Source of the DNA: Paraphysoderma sedebokerense
Taxonomy: Eukaryota > Blastocladiomycota > Physodermatomycetes > Physodermatales > Physodermataceae
NCBI GenBank assembly: GCA_025602915.1
Contig: JAHLJZ010000036.1
Coordinates: 124,001 to 188,000, forward strand
Direction: 5' to 3'
Length of the DNA stretch: 64,000 nucleotides
A model generated the notes under the pieces. It saw nothing but the letters and a program-made list of their open reading frames with translations. It was not told the origin of the DNA and made no database searches. Made by a program: the position numbers and the translations under genes. Shown here one piece after another: positions 46,001 through 57,680 of the stretch. The number at the start of each line of letters is the position of its first letter. Position 1 is the stretch's first letter.

Positions 46001-47895
46001 AGGTGTCGAATTTTCCTTTCATTACGAAACCAGAATTGGGGGATGTAAAGAACGCGGAAAAGGTTTTGAGCTCGCCTCTTCTTTTTTAAATATTGCCACA
46101 GGGATTCGGTATTCTAACATGGAGGTACTCTTTGGTAAACGCTAGATGCTTGTTTGGCTTGGGGCCTTATCGAAAGATAACCAACGAATTACGGAACTTG
46201 GCAAAACCATGTCACAATTTCCAGTGCATCCTCGATTTTCAAAAATGTAATTTTCTTTCGTTTCATTATGAAGTTTCCATTGTTACTAATATACGCGCTG
46301 TTTCTGCCGATCATTTCAGGTTGATATTAGGTCATCAGTATGATCTTCTCCAATATATGATTGCCATCGTTGCTGCATTGTCAGTTGGAGATCCGTTTTT
46401 GCGGGATATTCTGTTAACAAAGAAGGGAGACAAGGAAGATGGCGATGACTCTGGTGATGAGGATTCTGAAGAGATTCGAAGTGAAAAGGAACAGAATAGA
46501 AAATTAAGAGAAAAGTGGTATAAAGTTCAGCAGGTTCGTACTTCTCCCCGAAATATTTACCCGACAGTGCTTTCTTAACGTGTCATTGCTAAATGTCTAG
46601 TCATTTACCGATTCCCCACCTACGTCCGATGTTCTTAAACTCCTCACTGTCGTTGGAGCTTTTGAATATTCCGGCGGCACCGAATCTTTCTGTCGTCAGA
46701 ATTTTCTTCGCTACAAAAGCATGCTCGAAATCCGAAACTTGCGTAAACAATTGACAACCATCTCATTAGATGTTTTCCCGTCTTCTTCTTCGCCGAATTA
46801 CGCTGACTTGAAAATGGCACCTCCAAATCCGAAGCAAAAAAAGCTTCTACGACAGATAATTCTTGCTGGCTTTGCTGACCAGGTTGCGATGGTTTCGGCG
46901 TTTCATATCTCTCAAAATCAGTTTAGTAAAAACCGGAGACTGCCATTTCAAACTCTTAAGACTGCCCCTGAAGAAGCTGTATACATTCATCAAAGCTCTT
47001 GTCTGAACGGTGTGCGAGATTTGGAAGCTGTCGTCTATTTGGAGCTATTCAAAAGCTCAGCGGGCGGCGGAAATTCAGTAGAGAACTTAGGCGTGGTAAA
47101 TGATGAAGATCAAAAGAAGGAGAATGTTTCGATGAAAACGATCAGCAGCATAGAAGCTAGTTGGCTTCCGAAGGTGGCGAAAGGGCTGTGTAGTTTTGGG
47201 AAACCAGTTGAAAGTCCTGCACCTAGGTTTGTCTCTTGCGACTGCAGTCCTACTTTTCGCGATTACTTGCAGAATTCCCTGACCCGCCTCGTATTTTGTA
47301 TTTTGCAATTAGGTACAACCCCAGTCTCGATACCATCACCTGTTATTGTCATCCCTCTATTCGACTGTCCCCGGATCCTTCCGCGCCGGAATTCGCACTT
47401 CCATTGACAGAACTGCCGATATCGGAAACTCTGCCATCCTCTGATGCAGCGCTAATTGAAGAATGTAGACATTTTGGAAAAGAGTTGCTCGAGGGTAACA
47501 TCATTCCCGCATTTAAAGTATTCGGCGAATCAAATCGAAGATCGGGACAGATGCGTAAAAAATGCGGATTTGAGTATACCACAAAACCGAACGTATTGGT
47601 GAAATCCAAGTTTATTAATATATCAAAGGTATCGGAGATGGTGAAGACATTGGTTAAAGAAAATGTAAATTCAAAGAAAAAGCTCCTTGAGGTTTGGTAT
47701 GTCACTATTTTCTTTCGTTCTTTCTTCTACTATGTATTAAATTCTGGAGAAAGCCAATTTCTAATACCTGTTCAAATTGATAGGTCAAAAAGTCCTAAAT
47801 TTCTGTTACCACAGTTCTTACAGTGGGTGCCGGCCGAAATTCATCCCAAAGTCAGAGATTCGTGGCCACCAGTGGAAAATTCTTTCAATCTATAA
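43084..47895 (+). CDS. DHX37: DEAH-box RNA helicase Dhr1/DHX37 (Ecm16), 40S ribosome biogenesis
   Basis: Multi-exon gene starting [17 protein letters not shown], like other DHX37/Dhr1 proteins. Helicase motifs in order: Walker [16 protein letters not shown] (~44347), [15 protein letters not shown] (motif Ia), DEAH in [13 protein letters not shown] (~44720), SAT in VIMSATL (~44883), an acidic Asp/Ser insert (~45300-45500), [19 protein letters not shown] (motif V region) and [17 protein letters not shown] (motif VI, ~45838). The winged-helix/ratchet and OB-fold regions follow, and the end ([20 protein letters not shown]) matches the family. Dhr1 unwinds U3 snoRNA from pre-18S rRNA, stimulated by Utp14, in the nucleolus. 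All ATPase motifs appear intact. The family call over other DEAH helicases rests on the N and C termini and the acidic insert. Confidence 0.93.
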
Positions 47896-48261
47896 ACTTT
47901 AAAATTACAAGCAATTGGTCTTGGGATTCCCATTGTCGAGATGCTATGATAATTAGTTTTGGCAGGCATGAAGTTATTTATGTTACAGATCGTATAATAT
48001 CGCGATATGTGTTGATAGATGTACGGTTATACAAAATATATCTAAGAATTGTATCCAAAAGCATGTTTTTGTCCAAATGGGTTGACAAATTGCTAAAGCT
48101 TTAGGAAGAGTTGGTTCCAGCACGCCCTGATCAGGTCATCACCATTTCTCTTCGATCGGCTCGCCACAACAGATATTTAAACTTTAGCTACGCTCTGCCT
48201 GGCTTTGGCGTCTCCGTTTGAAATCAGAACCAAAATAAGTACTCAATGTAAGGTTGCGTAT
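47896..48261. other. Intergenic, no gene seen
   Basis: About 365 bp between the Dhr1 stop codon and a minus-strand tRNA-Leu gene; no other feature supported. Confidence 0.5.
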
Positions 48262-48344
48262 TGCACAGACTGGGACTCGAACCCAGGCGGGCGTGGCCCA
48301 TCAGAACTTAAGTCTGACTCCTTAACCAACTCGGACATCTGTGC
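48262..48344 (-). tRNA. tRNA-Leu (anticodon UAA), copy 2
   Basis: An 83-nt class II tRNA that appears identical to the copy at 8863-8945: perfect 7-bp acceptor stem, anticodon loop CTTAAGT, long variable arm, perfect T-arm. Flanking sequence differs from the other copies, so the conserved unit is the mature tRNA only. Confidence 0.97.
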
Positions 48345-48823
48345 TCAGATAAGCCCGGGTCAAACCATCAATCCACATTTAAATTTTAGGGATTTCATGA
48401 TCTACGTCTCAAACCAAATGATTTTTCTTGTTACAGACCCTTTCAATGTTGGATATAAATCTCGATCCATGCAAGTGTGCGCAGTCGTATTCATACTATA
48501 AGCTACTTTATATTTTTCTGTGGCTTTCCTTTCGCAGATTCGTAATAAGTTATTCGCTGCTTTGTTTGATTTTTCGCTTTGTCGATGTTCAGCTTCCCAT
48601 AAGAGCATGTCGAAACATCGGTAGCGAGACAGCTAAAAAAAAACCAATTCCTCTGGAACAATGCCAGACTTGAATCAAGTTCTTTTTTGTGGTCCGTACT
48701 CTCGTCCTCTAATATAGCATTTGGACCGCCGTACGGAATGAAATCAATTGAAAATTTTCTGTGGAGTGACCAGGACAAAAAATACAATTATGAATATGAC
48801 AATTATCTGAAACAGGAGCAAAT
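48345..48823. other. Spacer between inverted tRNA-Leu genes
   Basis: 479 bp between two divergently oriented tRNA genes. Short frames exist on both strands but none shows a protein family. Confidence 0.5.
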
Positions 48824-48906
48824 GCACAGATGTCCGAGTTGGTTAAGGAGTCAGACTTAAGTTCTGATGGGCCACGCCCGCCTGGGTTCGAGTCCCAGTC
48901 TGTGCA
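48824..48906 (+). tRNA. tRNA-Leu (anticodon UAA), copy 3
   Basis: Plus-strand 83-nt copy with the same sequence as the other two. GCACAGA acceptor, anticodon TAA, no intron. With copy 2 it forms an inverted pair. Confidence 0.97.
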
Positions 48907-49099
48907 GACTGAGCTTTAAATAATCATTGCATGATCTTTTTGCCATTTTAGATCTAAGATAAGAGTGGTATGAATTGTATCAAACACAACATAGTTTTCT
49001 CGGCTGCAATCGTGAGACCTCGTAAATTTGAAATGCTTAGGAAAAGATTCAATCAATAAGTTCTATGATCAGATTTATTACAGTCTTTTACATAAATTA

Positions 49100-51502
49100 T
49101 TATAAAAGCCCGTCAAACAATTCAGCGCATAAATCTTTCTCAGTGAAAAGTTGCTTCGAAATATCAAAATTCAGGGCGGGCGGTTTCTTGATTGTTGTTG
49201 CACAGGATGTTTCCACCAGCTGAAGTTAGGTCGATAGCAAAACAGCCAAGCGGTAATAAAGAGTAAAGTAAGATGACAACACAGTTAGCACAAATAGTTT
49301 TACAGACAAAAGGACCAAGGAGTTGATTAAGCTAGGATGACTAACCTTACTGTACCCAAATCCTGTCCATTCCTCCATTTTAAACTCCATTTTGGTTAAG
49401 CGCTCTTCAAATATGCCAATTAGGGTTGATATATTTGGGTAATAATGGCTCTTAAGGGTTTGTAGCTCCCATAATGATGACGAAAGAGCGTTAGTAGCGT
49501 ACGGATCCGACGTATCGGGATCGTAAGGATCTGTGGTGGAGTCTGAATATTTGGTGCACAAGGATGAGCATGAATACGGTCAGTCCGGGTGGACGGTTTA
49601 TAAAAGAGAAATAATAGTATTGAATTACCATTATCGGTCTCGCTGGTTCTATGTATTAGTACCATGCAACTGGGGTGTCGTTTTAACAGATTATAAATCA
49701 TCGGAATAATGATTAATATGCCACCCGGAGGAGATGTCAGCGTTAGGCGGGCCATTCGCTTAATAAACGCAGCCACGAGATAGGAGGGTAGTTTTCTGTG
49801 GAGGTTTCAGACAATGATAGAAAGGAAAGATTTAATATGAAAGTCAGCAAAAGTAACACAATAGATAATGATTTAAAAATACATACGGGGAACGTAGAAA
49901 CAGATCAACTAGAGTATAGAATTTTGATCTGTATTTAACGTGATTTAGATTTCGATCAAAAAGGGCGTACAGCTTTTTGTAAAAATCAGGATAATCTCTA
50001 TTATTGAAAAGTGAGATAAATTGAACCGAGTCAGCGGGATAACCCATAGAGTCAGGAAAGCTTTCAGTCAGAGAAGGGAGCTGACACTTACAAATTATAG
50101 TCCTTAATTAAAGTAAACACGCCATTCAGCGCCAACAGACTGACACTACCCCCGAGATTATAGCTCTCTGTCAGAAAACTCATCAAAACTTTAGGGTCCG
50201 GTAAATTCGGTAGAATCTTTTTATGCATCATTAGCAAAACTCTTTTGTATATAGGGATAGTGAGAGTAGGGAGACGAAGGTAGGATAATACGAAGTTGGA
50301 GAAACTTTGCTTGTGCTTCGTCAGTTGGTGAACAGGTTTGGAAGAAGCGATAGTATTAGAGGAGGAGCTGATGGAAGTAATGGGTATGAGGAATGTGTTG
50401 ATGTCATCTGGTTTGGACGGAAATCGACTGAGTTTGTCAAGAACGACAAATGCATTCTCTGCTAGTAAGTCTAGCTTACTTCGGATTTGGCGCGATTCAG
50501 ATTTTTTGAGTTTCTTTGTTTGCAAATCGGTTAGAAGACGAAGCAAGTATTGCTTAAAACTTTAGTTAGAGTCAAACTCACTTTTGACGGTCGCTTATCC
50601 GCCTCTTCTTTTTCGAAACCATTGTCACCCGGTCCTGCGGCCATTTCCTGGTCAATAATTTTCCTATTGAAAAATTGCGTCCATTAGCAACATCGTTCAG
50701 TCGAGCATTAAGAAGAATCCTCACCCTAAATCTTTTAAAAGCCAGAACCGGAGATCATCAAATACGTTCACATATTTCTCCATTAACGCTTCAGCGAAAA
50801 CATCATTGAAATTTTCGTTCAAAATGATGAATCTGAGCACATTCACGAAGAACTCATTATTGAATGATTGGGTCTCATCATGCTGATTTAATTGAATAGA
50901 TTCAAGTCGAGTTAAATCCATCAAAAGATTCAACGATGCAACCTGAAGACCCGGTTCCGAATGGGATAATAGAGATAGTAATCTGTTGGTGTATTTAATA
51001 TAGTTTGATCGTAACCATGCATTTACTTTCAATTTAGGATCTTCGGATTGCGAGTCATTTGATTGAGATCGAGATAAGTCTGAATCATCAGGAAGTGTCG
51101 TGGAGCTATTTTTTGGTCTTTTTAAGTCCCCATTCTCAAAGAATTGAGAGTATATTCGATGAAGAGAGTGTATCGCTCCGTAGATCACCTTAGGGGGATG
51201 TTCGTCCTGAATATCGACCAAGCGTTAGGTTCATGTCATCCGGAACTAATATTCACCATACGCCGAACAAACCTCAGAGTAACTATAGATAGACACAATA
51301 TTGTTCAAATTAGCTTTGCTATTTAAAACTGCTCGTTCGAGGGATCGGATATTGGCAACGATTTCTTTGCAATCTTCTTTCGAAACCTATCATTGCGACA
51401 TAAACTGTCAGAAATCGTAATTCATTGGAGTCGAGAAGTCGGCAAGCATACCTTTGTTCTTTTCTTGCCGGCTTTTGGGAGAGATGATGGAATCGGCGCC
51501 AT
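49100..51502 (-). CDS. NOC4: Nucleolar complex protein 4 (NOC4), 40S assembly
   Basis: Multi-exon gene from 51502 (MAPIPSSLPKAGKKRTK) to 49100. Helical N-terminal and middle repeats include EIVANIRSLERAVLNSKANL, KVIYGAIHSLHRIYSQFF and SLLALNGVFTLIKDYNL. The C-terminal CBF/Mak21-type domain has YPDFYKKLYALFDRNLNHVKY, RFFTLVDLFLRSPY-like sequence, AAFIKRMARLTLTSPPGG, and then PYDPDTSDPYATNALSSSLW and LQTLKSHYYPNISTL, the signature order of NOC4/NOC4L. The last exon gives KKPPALNFDIS and ends at 49100. Noc4 binds Nop14 and is part of the SSU processome. Small introns interrupt it every 200-500 bp. It is head-to-head with mL50. Confidence 0.88.
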
Positions 51503-51657
51503 TGTGAATATATGATTGGATTTACGTTCAAATGCTTGTAGCCATGTAGAACTCGGAACATTTCTTTATTTCACGTGACCGTTGCTACGCTACATCCGAA
51601 ATTTTCTTTGGAGTAAACTCCTAATGCAATTGCGACGAACAAACGGCAAAAGACAAA
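51503..51657. promoter_or_regulatory. Bidirectional promoter region NOC4 / mL50
   Basis: Only 155 bp separate the two divergent start codons (one for cytosolic and one for mitochondrial ribosome production). The TTTCACGTGACCG around 51570 contains a palindromic CACGTG E-box, a binding site for bHLH factors; its function here is inferred. Confidence 0.5.
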
Positions 51658-52506
51658 ATGATTCGACAAAAGTGTATTTATTTAATGCGACCTTCCCGTA
51701 CAATTCTGCGGCATCATAGCCTTTCGTCAAATGAATCAATGATATCAGTTCAGAAAGAGATTTTCAGGCGGTATCATGCATCCGCCCCTTCAATGTCAGA
51801 GAACAATTGGTTCAAGCGGATGAAGGATATGGTTTTAGGAAAAGAGGTGACGAAGGAGGGTACTGTGTTGGAGAAGAGTCCAGAAGCAAAAACGGTAGAA
51901 CGTAGAAAGAAATTGGAAGCAAGAGCCAAGCAATATGTGCAACCACAAAAATCAAAATCAACCGAGTATGTTCTCTATCCATTCTTTGTCAAGGATTTTG
52001 ACTTCGGTTTTATTTGATTGCTACTTGTAATATTGGAGCTAACCGAAATCAACTGACGATGGGGGTTATACTAGGCCTCAAATAGCGCATAAGGCGTTAA
52101 AAGATGTATTACCGCAGATACTATCATCCAACGGGATGCCGTCGTCGCCAGAACCTTATTCTTCAATACCGCTAACGGATGATTCTTTGAAATTTAAGGT
52201 AACGGTAGATGCATTTGTTAGAAGGCGGCACATTGAGTGACTGACATGGTCCCCTGTTCTTAGGTGTTGTCTCAAGTTGCGACACTCACTGGAGTGATTA
52301 TACCCAGCAAAGAGTTGATGAATATTCATACAGTTAATGATATAGTAGAGCAATATAATGTGACGAAAGAGGGGATGAGGTCCGATGTTGTTAAGCATCC
52401 GGTGGCGGCGTGGTTCCAGGATCAACGGAGACGGAGACAGCTGCCGGGGAATGTTCGGTTCATTGAATATCAGAAACACCGCAAGTTTACGGAGCTGTTG
52501 AAGTAA
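51658..52506 (+). CDS. Mitochondrial large-subunit ribosomal protein mL50
   Basis: Three exons (51658-51965, 52075-52198, 52264-52506) give 224 residues. The N terminus is Arg/Ser-rich with RRYHASAPS, a typical presequence end. The C-terminal half, FKVLSQVATLTGVIIPSKEL, with IHTVNDIVEQYN after it, matches the mL50 pattern of a folded module with a conserved 'P-(N/S)-x-x-L' and 'TV-x-D-(I/V)-V'. A basic C terminus follows. mL50 sits near the central protuberance of the mitoribosome. Family assignment is from remembered motif pattern and is less certain than for uL2m. Confidence 0.65.
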
Positions 52507-52945
52507 TAAAGCCCAGATTCAATGTAGCTACATATTAATCGGAATTACTGAGCGAAATAATGCCAATTTCCGGATTAGCTGTTTATTGCCGGTCTGGGTC
52601 CCACTCCCGAGAGCCGAGCGTCCGAGTCTTCTGACGCGTGAGAAGGCAACTGGACACAAAAGGGAAACGCAAAATTGTAATGCACAGAAATCGTACTTTT
52701 GCATCCAAAATTCAAATTCGCTGTGAAATACATTCCCTCCACCGTGCTCTTGTAGTATTGCATCTCCTCTACAGCCCTGCGACATCGCTTTTCCCTTTGC
52801 TACCCTCCCCCGCTCGCCATTCGCAATGCCCTTGGTGCGTCCTCTGAAAGCTTACTGACTCTTGTCTCCCCTCCCTCCCTCTGGCTGACTCGTATATTCT
52901 CGCCCCGGAAATACCCTTTGCAATGTAATTGTATGTATTAGGAAT
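52507..52945. other. Intergenic, no gene seen
   Basis: About 440 bp, with C/T-rich runs near 52795-52880 on the plus strand. Long frames on the minus strand look like shadows of composition. It presumably holds the septin promoter. Confidence 0.45.
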
Positions 52946-55062
52946 ATGCCCTGCAACACCGCGGTAAATTCGGGTCCGCTTCCCCTCACATAACTCAGAC
53001 GTTTGGAAGGATGCGCCTGAATGGGCCCTTAGGAATAGATATTTTGCAAAATGTGTACTTGTTACGAAAGGTAAACCTTCATTATCCGAAGTGGGCAGCG
53101 TCGCATGGATATAAATAACAAATAATATTACTATCATAGTCCAAGCGAAAACCGTACACTTTGAATATTATGGTCATAGGTAACTAAAAATCACTTGCAT
53201 TCCCAAATAACAAAACAAACTATTAACATCAACAACGACCATACGCCAATTTGCTAATCCATACAATTCCTCAAATTGTGCTTTATTTTTATTAGGGGAG
53301 TCTGGTACTGGCAAAAGTACTTTCCTCAATACACTTTTCAATTCCCCCTTAATCAGTCACGACAAGAGCCGGAGTTTGAGAGATTCAAAGACAATGGAAA
53401 TCGAAGCTCATTCTTTTGCCTTGGAGGAAAACGGCGTTAGAGTTAAATTAACGGTCGTTGATACGCCGGGATTCGGTGACGGATTGCAAAGGGATAAAGA
53501 GTATGCTTTTTCTTTCTGATGTGAACTATCTCGTGTCTTCTCCGAAATCCGAGCTTCCCCTGTTGATTTGGAAAGCTAACTTAAATATTCTACGCACAGT
53601 CTTGAACCCATTATTACATATTTAGATGAACAGTATGACAAATATTTGAAGCAGGAATGCAACCCCGAGTTCAGAAAAGACATTGTTGATACCAGGATTC
53701 ATGCATTAATCTATTTCCTTCGACCATTACGACCAAAGTACGCCAACTTCATGTTGCTCCTTTAAATCTCTATTCCGTTTTTCTACATCGTTTCACAAGC
53801 TGACTCTAAAATGTTTATATCAAAGACTAAAGGAATTCGATATCAAAACATTAAAGACTCTGTGCGACAGAGTGAACGTAATTCCAGTCATTGCGAAAGC
53901 TGACACATTAACACCTGAAGAAGTGGAAACATTCAAAGAAGGGGTGCGTTCTCTTTAAACTAATCTTCTTTACGGGAGCTCCTTTCCCCTCGTTTAAAAG
54001 CGAATGAAACGAAATGCGCTGATCACCAGATAATAGATTTTGGCGGATTTGGAAGGAAACGACATCAAAATTTATCCAAACACATACGCTGAAGACCGTG
54101 ACGCAATTGAAGATCTCATCGTATGTTTCCTGCTATTTTATAATCCATGTTATGAATCCATTAAGTTGATATATCTTAATCCTCTAAAGCCGGCTGTACC
54201 GTTTGCCGTCGTCGGAAGTGAGGATGTAGTGACGACGCCAAGTGGGAAAACAGTCCGTGGAAGAAAATATAGATGGGGAGTCGTAGAAGTTGACAATGAA
54301 AAACATTGTGACTTTTTGAAGCTGCAGCGACTTGTTATTAGGTATGTCATTTAAATTCGTTTTCCTGGCACCGGACACTGCCCTCAGCGATTAGACTGGG
54401 GACTCCCAAAGTCCATGGTCGTATTGACCGATCGCGTTTAATGTCTCTTTCTGACGCCTTTCTTTACAAATAAATTTAGCGAAAACATGATTGACCTTAT
54501 TGAGACCACAAATTCGATTCATTTTACCTCCTTCCGCGGTAACCAATTGAAAGATACAAACCGACATAGCCATGTCGGAAAATCCGCCCCATCCGTTCCC
54601 AAGAAAACGGAGGATCCGAAATCAGGCAAAAATTTTGAATACGAACGTCAAAAGGTGTTATCACAAATGGTATCTAAAGAGGAAGCCATGCGTTCTAAAT
54701 TTATGAATGTAGTCAAAGAGAAAGAAGTAGAGTTAAAGGGAAGAGAAGAAGCCCTGGTCAGAAAAGCCAAGGAGTTGTCTTCAGGTTTGTTTCCTTTCAC
54801 TCTTCGCGTGAATTAATTAATCATCGCCCCGTCATTTACCCCGGGTTTTTAACTTTTCATATTTGTATCTCTCATACCACGCCTTCCATACATCTTCTGT
54901 TTACTTCACTCAAAAGAATTGGAGCAAGAAAGAAAGCGTATTGAAACTGAGATGGCTGAAATAGAGGCCAAGTTGGAACAAATATACATCTCGTCAAAAC
55001 AGCCCAGTGCTGGGGCCCCACCTGTTCCTGAAAAGGAGAAAGGAAAGAAATCTAAAAAGTAA
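52946..55062 (+). CDS. Septin GTPase
   Basis: Multi-exon gene. The first certain exon is 53140-53179 (SKRKPYTLNIMVIG), with a polybasic patch next to the P-loop. A six-codon leader exon at 52946-52963 (GCG/GTAAAT donor) is plausible but unproven. GTPase motifs: G1 GESGTGKSTFLNTLF at 53296, G3 VVDTPGFGD (~53460), septin HALIYFLRPLRPK (~53700), G4 IPVIAKADTLTPEE (~53885). The septin-unique element follows, with GRKYRWGVVEVDN and HCDFLKLQRLVIR. The C-terminal ~120 residues are a charged coiled coil ending in a Lys-rich KKSKK. Septins polymerise into hetero-oligomeric filaments at the cell cortex and septum. The subgroup is not assigned. Confidence 0.92.
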
Positions 55063-55403
55063 TATTAAAGCATCATTTGAAGAGAAAAAAAAATGGAGTT
55101 TTCGATGTATTAATATCAAGAATGCTATGCATGCTGATTTTGGGCGGATTATAAAACGTTGGGAAAGTCATATTGAGGATCTTTTTTATTTAAAATACTT
55201 TTTTCTATTCATTTTATAATTATTATCCAGGCTAAAACCTTTTATGCTTGGCTGTGAAAATTTCGGAGAGATAAGGTGATGATTATGCTTGTGATTTTCT
55301 GATTTCTGTCGATTGACAGAACTGTGAACAACTCTTTCTTGTTGATATCAGTTATCAATAAATCTGACTATCGTTATTATTATCTCATTGCCCTCTCATA
55401 AGT
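55063..55403. other. Intergenic, no gene seen
   Basis: About 340 bp of AT-rich sequence following the septin stop codon, likely its 3' UTR. Confidence 0.5.
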
Positions 55404-55628
55404 ATGTTAAATTCTTCTGAGCGAAGGTACATATTCGATTGGCGAAGCTTATCCGACGCCTCATTGCATGCGTTGATTGTATGCATGACTGTAAGCATTG
55501 ATGAATCAGCTCACGCTGATAAATTCAAGGATGTAATTCATTTATCTTTGTCTCAACATTACACGACACTATTTAAACATTTCAATAGTTTCGAACCATT
55601 TCCGTTACTAAATGCCATTAATTTATGA
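55404..55628 (+). CDS. Doubtful 74-residue frame
   Basis: An ATG-initiated frame of 74 residues (MLNSSERRYIFDWRSLSDAS...) between the septin and mS29 genes, whose stop overlaps the mS29 stop region tail-to-tail. No family, signal or membrane segment. Real small gene or chance frame; chance is slightly more likely. Confidence 0.25.
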   Translation: MLNSSERRYIFDWRSLSDASLHALIVCMTVSIDESAHADKFKDVIHLSLSQHYTTLFKHFNSFEPFPLLNAINL

Positions 55629-57355
55629 ACTGTGGTATCTGATGGTTCTGTAATATTGCGTCATGATGTTAGTCATCCGACCAGAATTTAATAAAGGGCG
55701 AGATCTAAAGGAACTCAAATGGGTACCTTCCCACAACACTTTCACGGCTTTATAATAGCTTAATAAACTCTTGACTTCTTTTTTACTGTATTTCGGAACT
55801 TGAATGTGAATTGATTTGTCTTTATTCAAAACACTTTCTATGGGTGGTGATTGAATGAAAGAATTCGTCTTTGAGAGAGCTCCGATTGTTACGGTTTTCG
55901 GCTGTGTAGAGTTAGCCAGAAAATGAGAAATAAATTGATTGAGGTCAAAAATCAGGGGAAAAGGACGACTTTGAACTAATGAGTTTGTGTATCTTACAGA
56001 TTTAGGGGACTCCCCGAATATTTTGGAAAAGCTATTCGAGAGGGCTAAATCTCGTCCAGTTAGTCTATTACTTTTCTTATCGTGGTAATTGGTGAAGGCG
56101 AACAGCGCGTTGACTTGATCAACAGCAACAAGGACTGGGATTCTGAAATGATGGTAAGTGACTGTTAGTTAAGCAAGCAGAATCGGAAAGGAGTTGGTCA
56201 AGGTGGAATGAGAATATCATACTTGGTGTTCTTTGAAGCTTCCTCCAGAACTGTTTCAACAGCCGAAGTGGCGATTTTTGGGTTTTTAATACCGGCTTCA
56301 ACTATTTGTAACAAATTTGGATTTTCTAGTTTTACATTTTGAGCGCGGAATTGTTTTGCTGTTATCTAAGAAAATGTGATCTGGTGTTATTGACTTGTGT
56401 CCTTGAGCTGGAGGTTAAAACTCAACATGATTGAAGCGAACCTTTGAGAGTAAATTATTATTCCATGCTTTGATTTGTTGCAGATACTCTGCTGCTAAAC
56501 TTTGTTGCTCGAACAAAGCAGTAGTGCCGTAAGGTTGAAATGGGTATTTCCCAGAAGTCCATTCTGCCGCTGTCAAATCAAGATAGTTATTAAACCATTT
56601 CATTTGAATTGATTAGCGAGATATATCATATTTCAAACACAAACCATTCGGTACATAAAATACGAGCCAATCAGAAAGAGCAAAATGATTAACAATTTGC
56701 AACAATGTCGCTGATTTTCCGGCGCCTTGAGGTCCGTCTAAGTTTGAGATTTAGTATAACTTAAGTATGGCAGCTGATACGAACAACGGAGAAAAATAAA
56801 GAGAATTACAAACCCAAAATAAAACTTTTTCCAGGCTGGGATTCAGCTGAATTGCCGATTTGGTTTATTAGGTCAATGGTCGACTGTCGAAGAAGCAGAC
56901 CGTAGGTTTCGCGAAAGGGAACCTACAAAATAATGCATTGGAGCGATTATAATTAAGTAATTCGTTGAAAAAAACAGCTAGAAAAGAATGCGGCATTGGT
57001 TAAGAAATATTTACCTCTTCGTCCAGAAATTTTGGAAATCGAGATGCCTCGAACTTCTTCACTACTTCCGGCTGGAATGTGAATATTCGATTAACACTGT
57101 CTGCTTCTTTCACGAATTCCTATATGGTTTGGACGCTTAGACGATCGAAGAATATATTGATGTTGTATTATGTATACGTACAGGAGAAAGTGCATCAAGA
57201 GTTATCGACGGGGCGGATTTAGTTGGAGCTGGCTTCGATCGAGACGGGGCAGCAAACGTTCTCCCAGGAATAAGGGGGCGGGCGAAATGAGAATTGCAGC
57301 ATCTCGTCCTAGAAGAGTGCAATATAGAAGTAAATAGTGGTCGAATTATTGTCAT
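55623..57355 (-). CDS. Mitochondrial small-subunit ribosomal protein mS29 (DAP3)
   Basis: Multi-exon minus-strand gene. The first exon from 57355 encodes a basic presequence (FTSILHSSRTRCCNSHFARP). Later exons give VPFRETYGLLLRQSTIDLI, a P-loop ILDGPQGAGKSATLLQIVNHF (~56720-56840), WTSGKYPFQPYGTTALFEQQ, the Walker-B-like VPVLVAVDQVNALFAFTNY, and a C-terminal FHS-like module ending YRTIRYHSS at 55623. mS29/DAP3 is the GTP-binding protein of the mitochondrial small subunit head, where it contacts the large subunit. The P-loop lysine and serine are present. The assignment to mS29 rather than another P-loop ATPase rests on motif order and the presequence. Confidence 0.88.
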
Positions 57356-57680
57356 GTTAGAGTTGATTAATTTCTATAATACATAATAATTGCCAAACGT
57401 ATCGCAACGAGTTGTTTTCAAACGGTGCGTGTCGTGTTGCTAGGGAAACGTCGCGTCTTTGTAGAAATAGCAAATAATTATATACTTTATTTAAATAAAA
57501 TTCTAGCAGCAAATTGAATACCGGAATCACTCCACTGTATGCAGATTCTATTTACATGTTTTAATCCATAACTTACTACCAACAAATGATAGCTAGGAAC
57601 ATCACCCCCACACTTCTACCCTTCTAAATACGCTTTCGAATATAAATATCTCCGTAACTGTCATATTCCATCAAGAATGC
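57356..57680. other. Intergenic, no gene seen
   Basis: About 325 bp between two minus-strand genes: the mS29 promoter and 3' UTR of the WOPR gene. No further feature. Confidence 0.5.

Noticed and set aside
48262-48906. Inverted tRNA copies as terminal inverted repeats of a mobile element
   Set aside because: The repeated unit ends exactly at the tRNA boundaries, the spacer has no transposase-like frame, and no target-site duplication is visible.
52769-53137. A 122-residue minus-strand frame before the septin gene
   Set aside because: No domain or start context, and it overlaps the probable septin leader exon and promoter.
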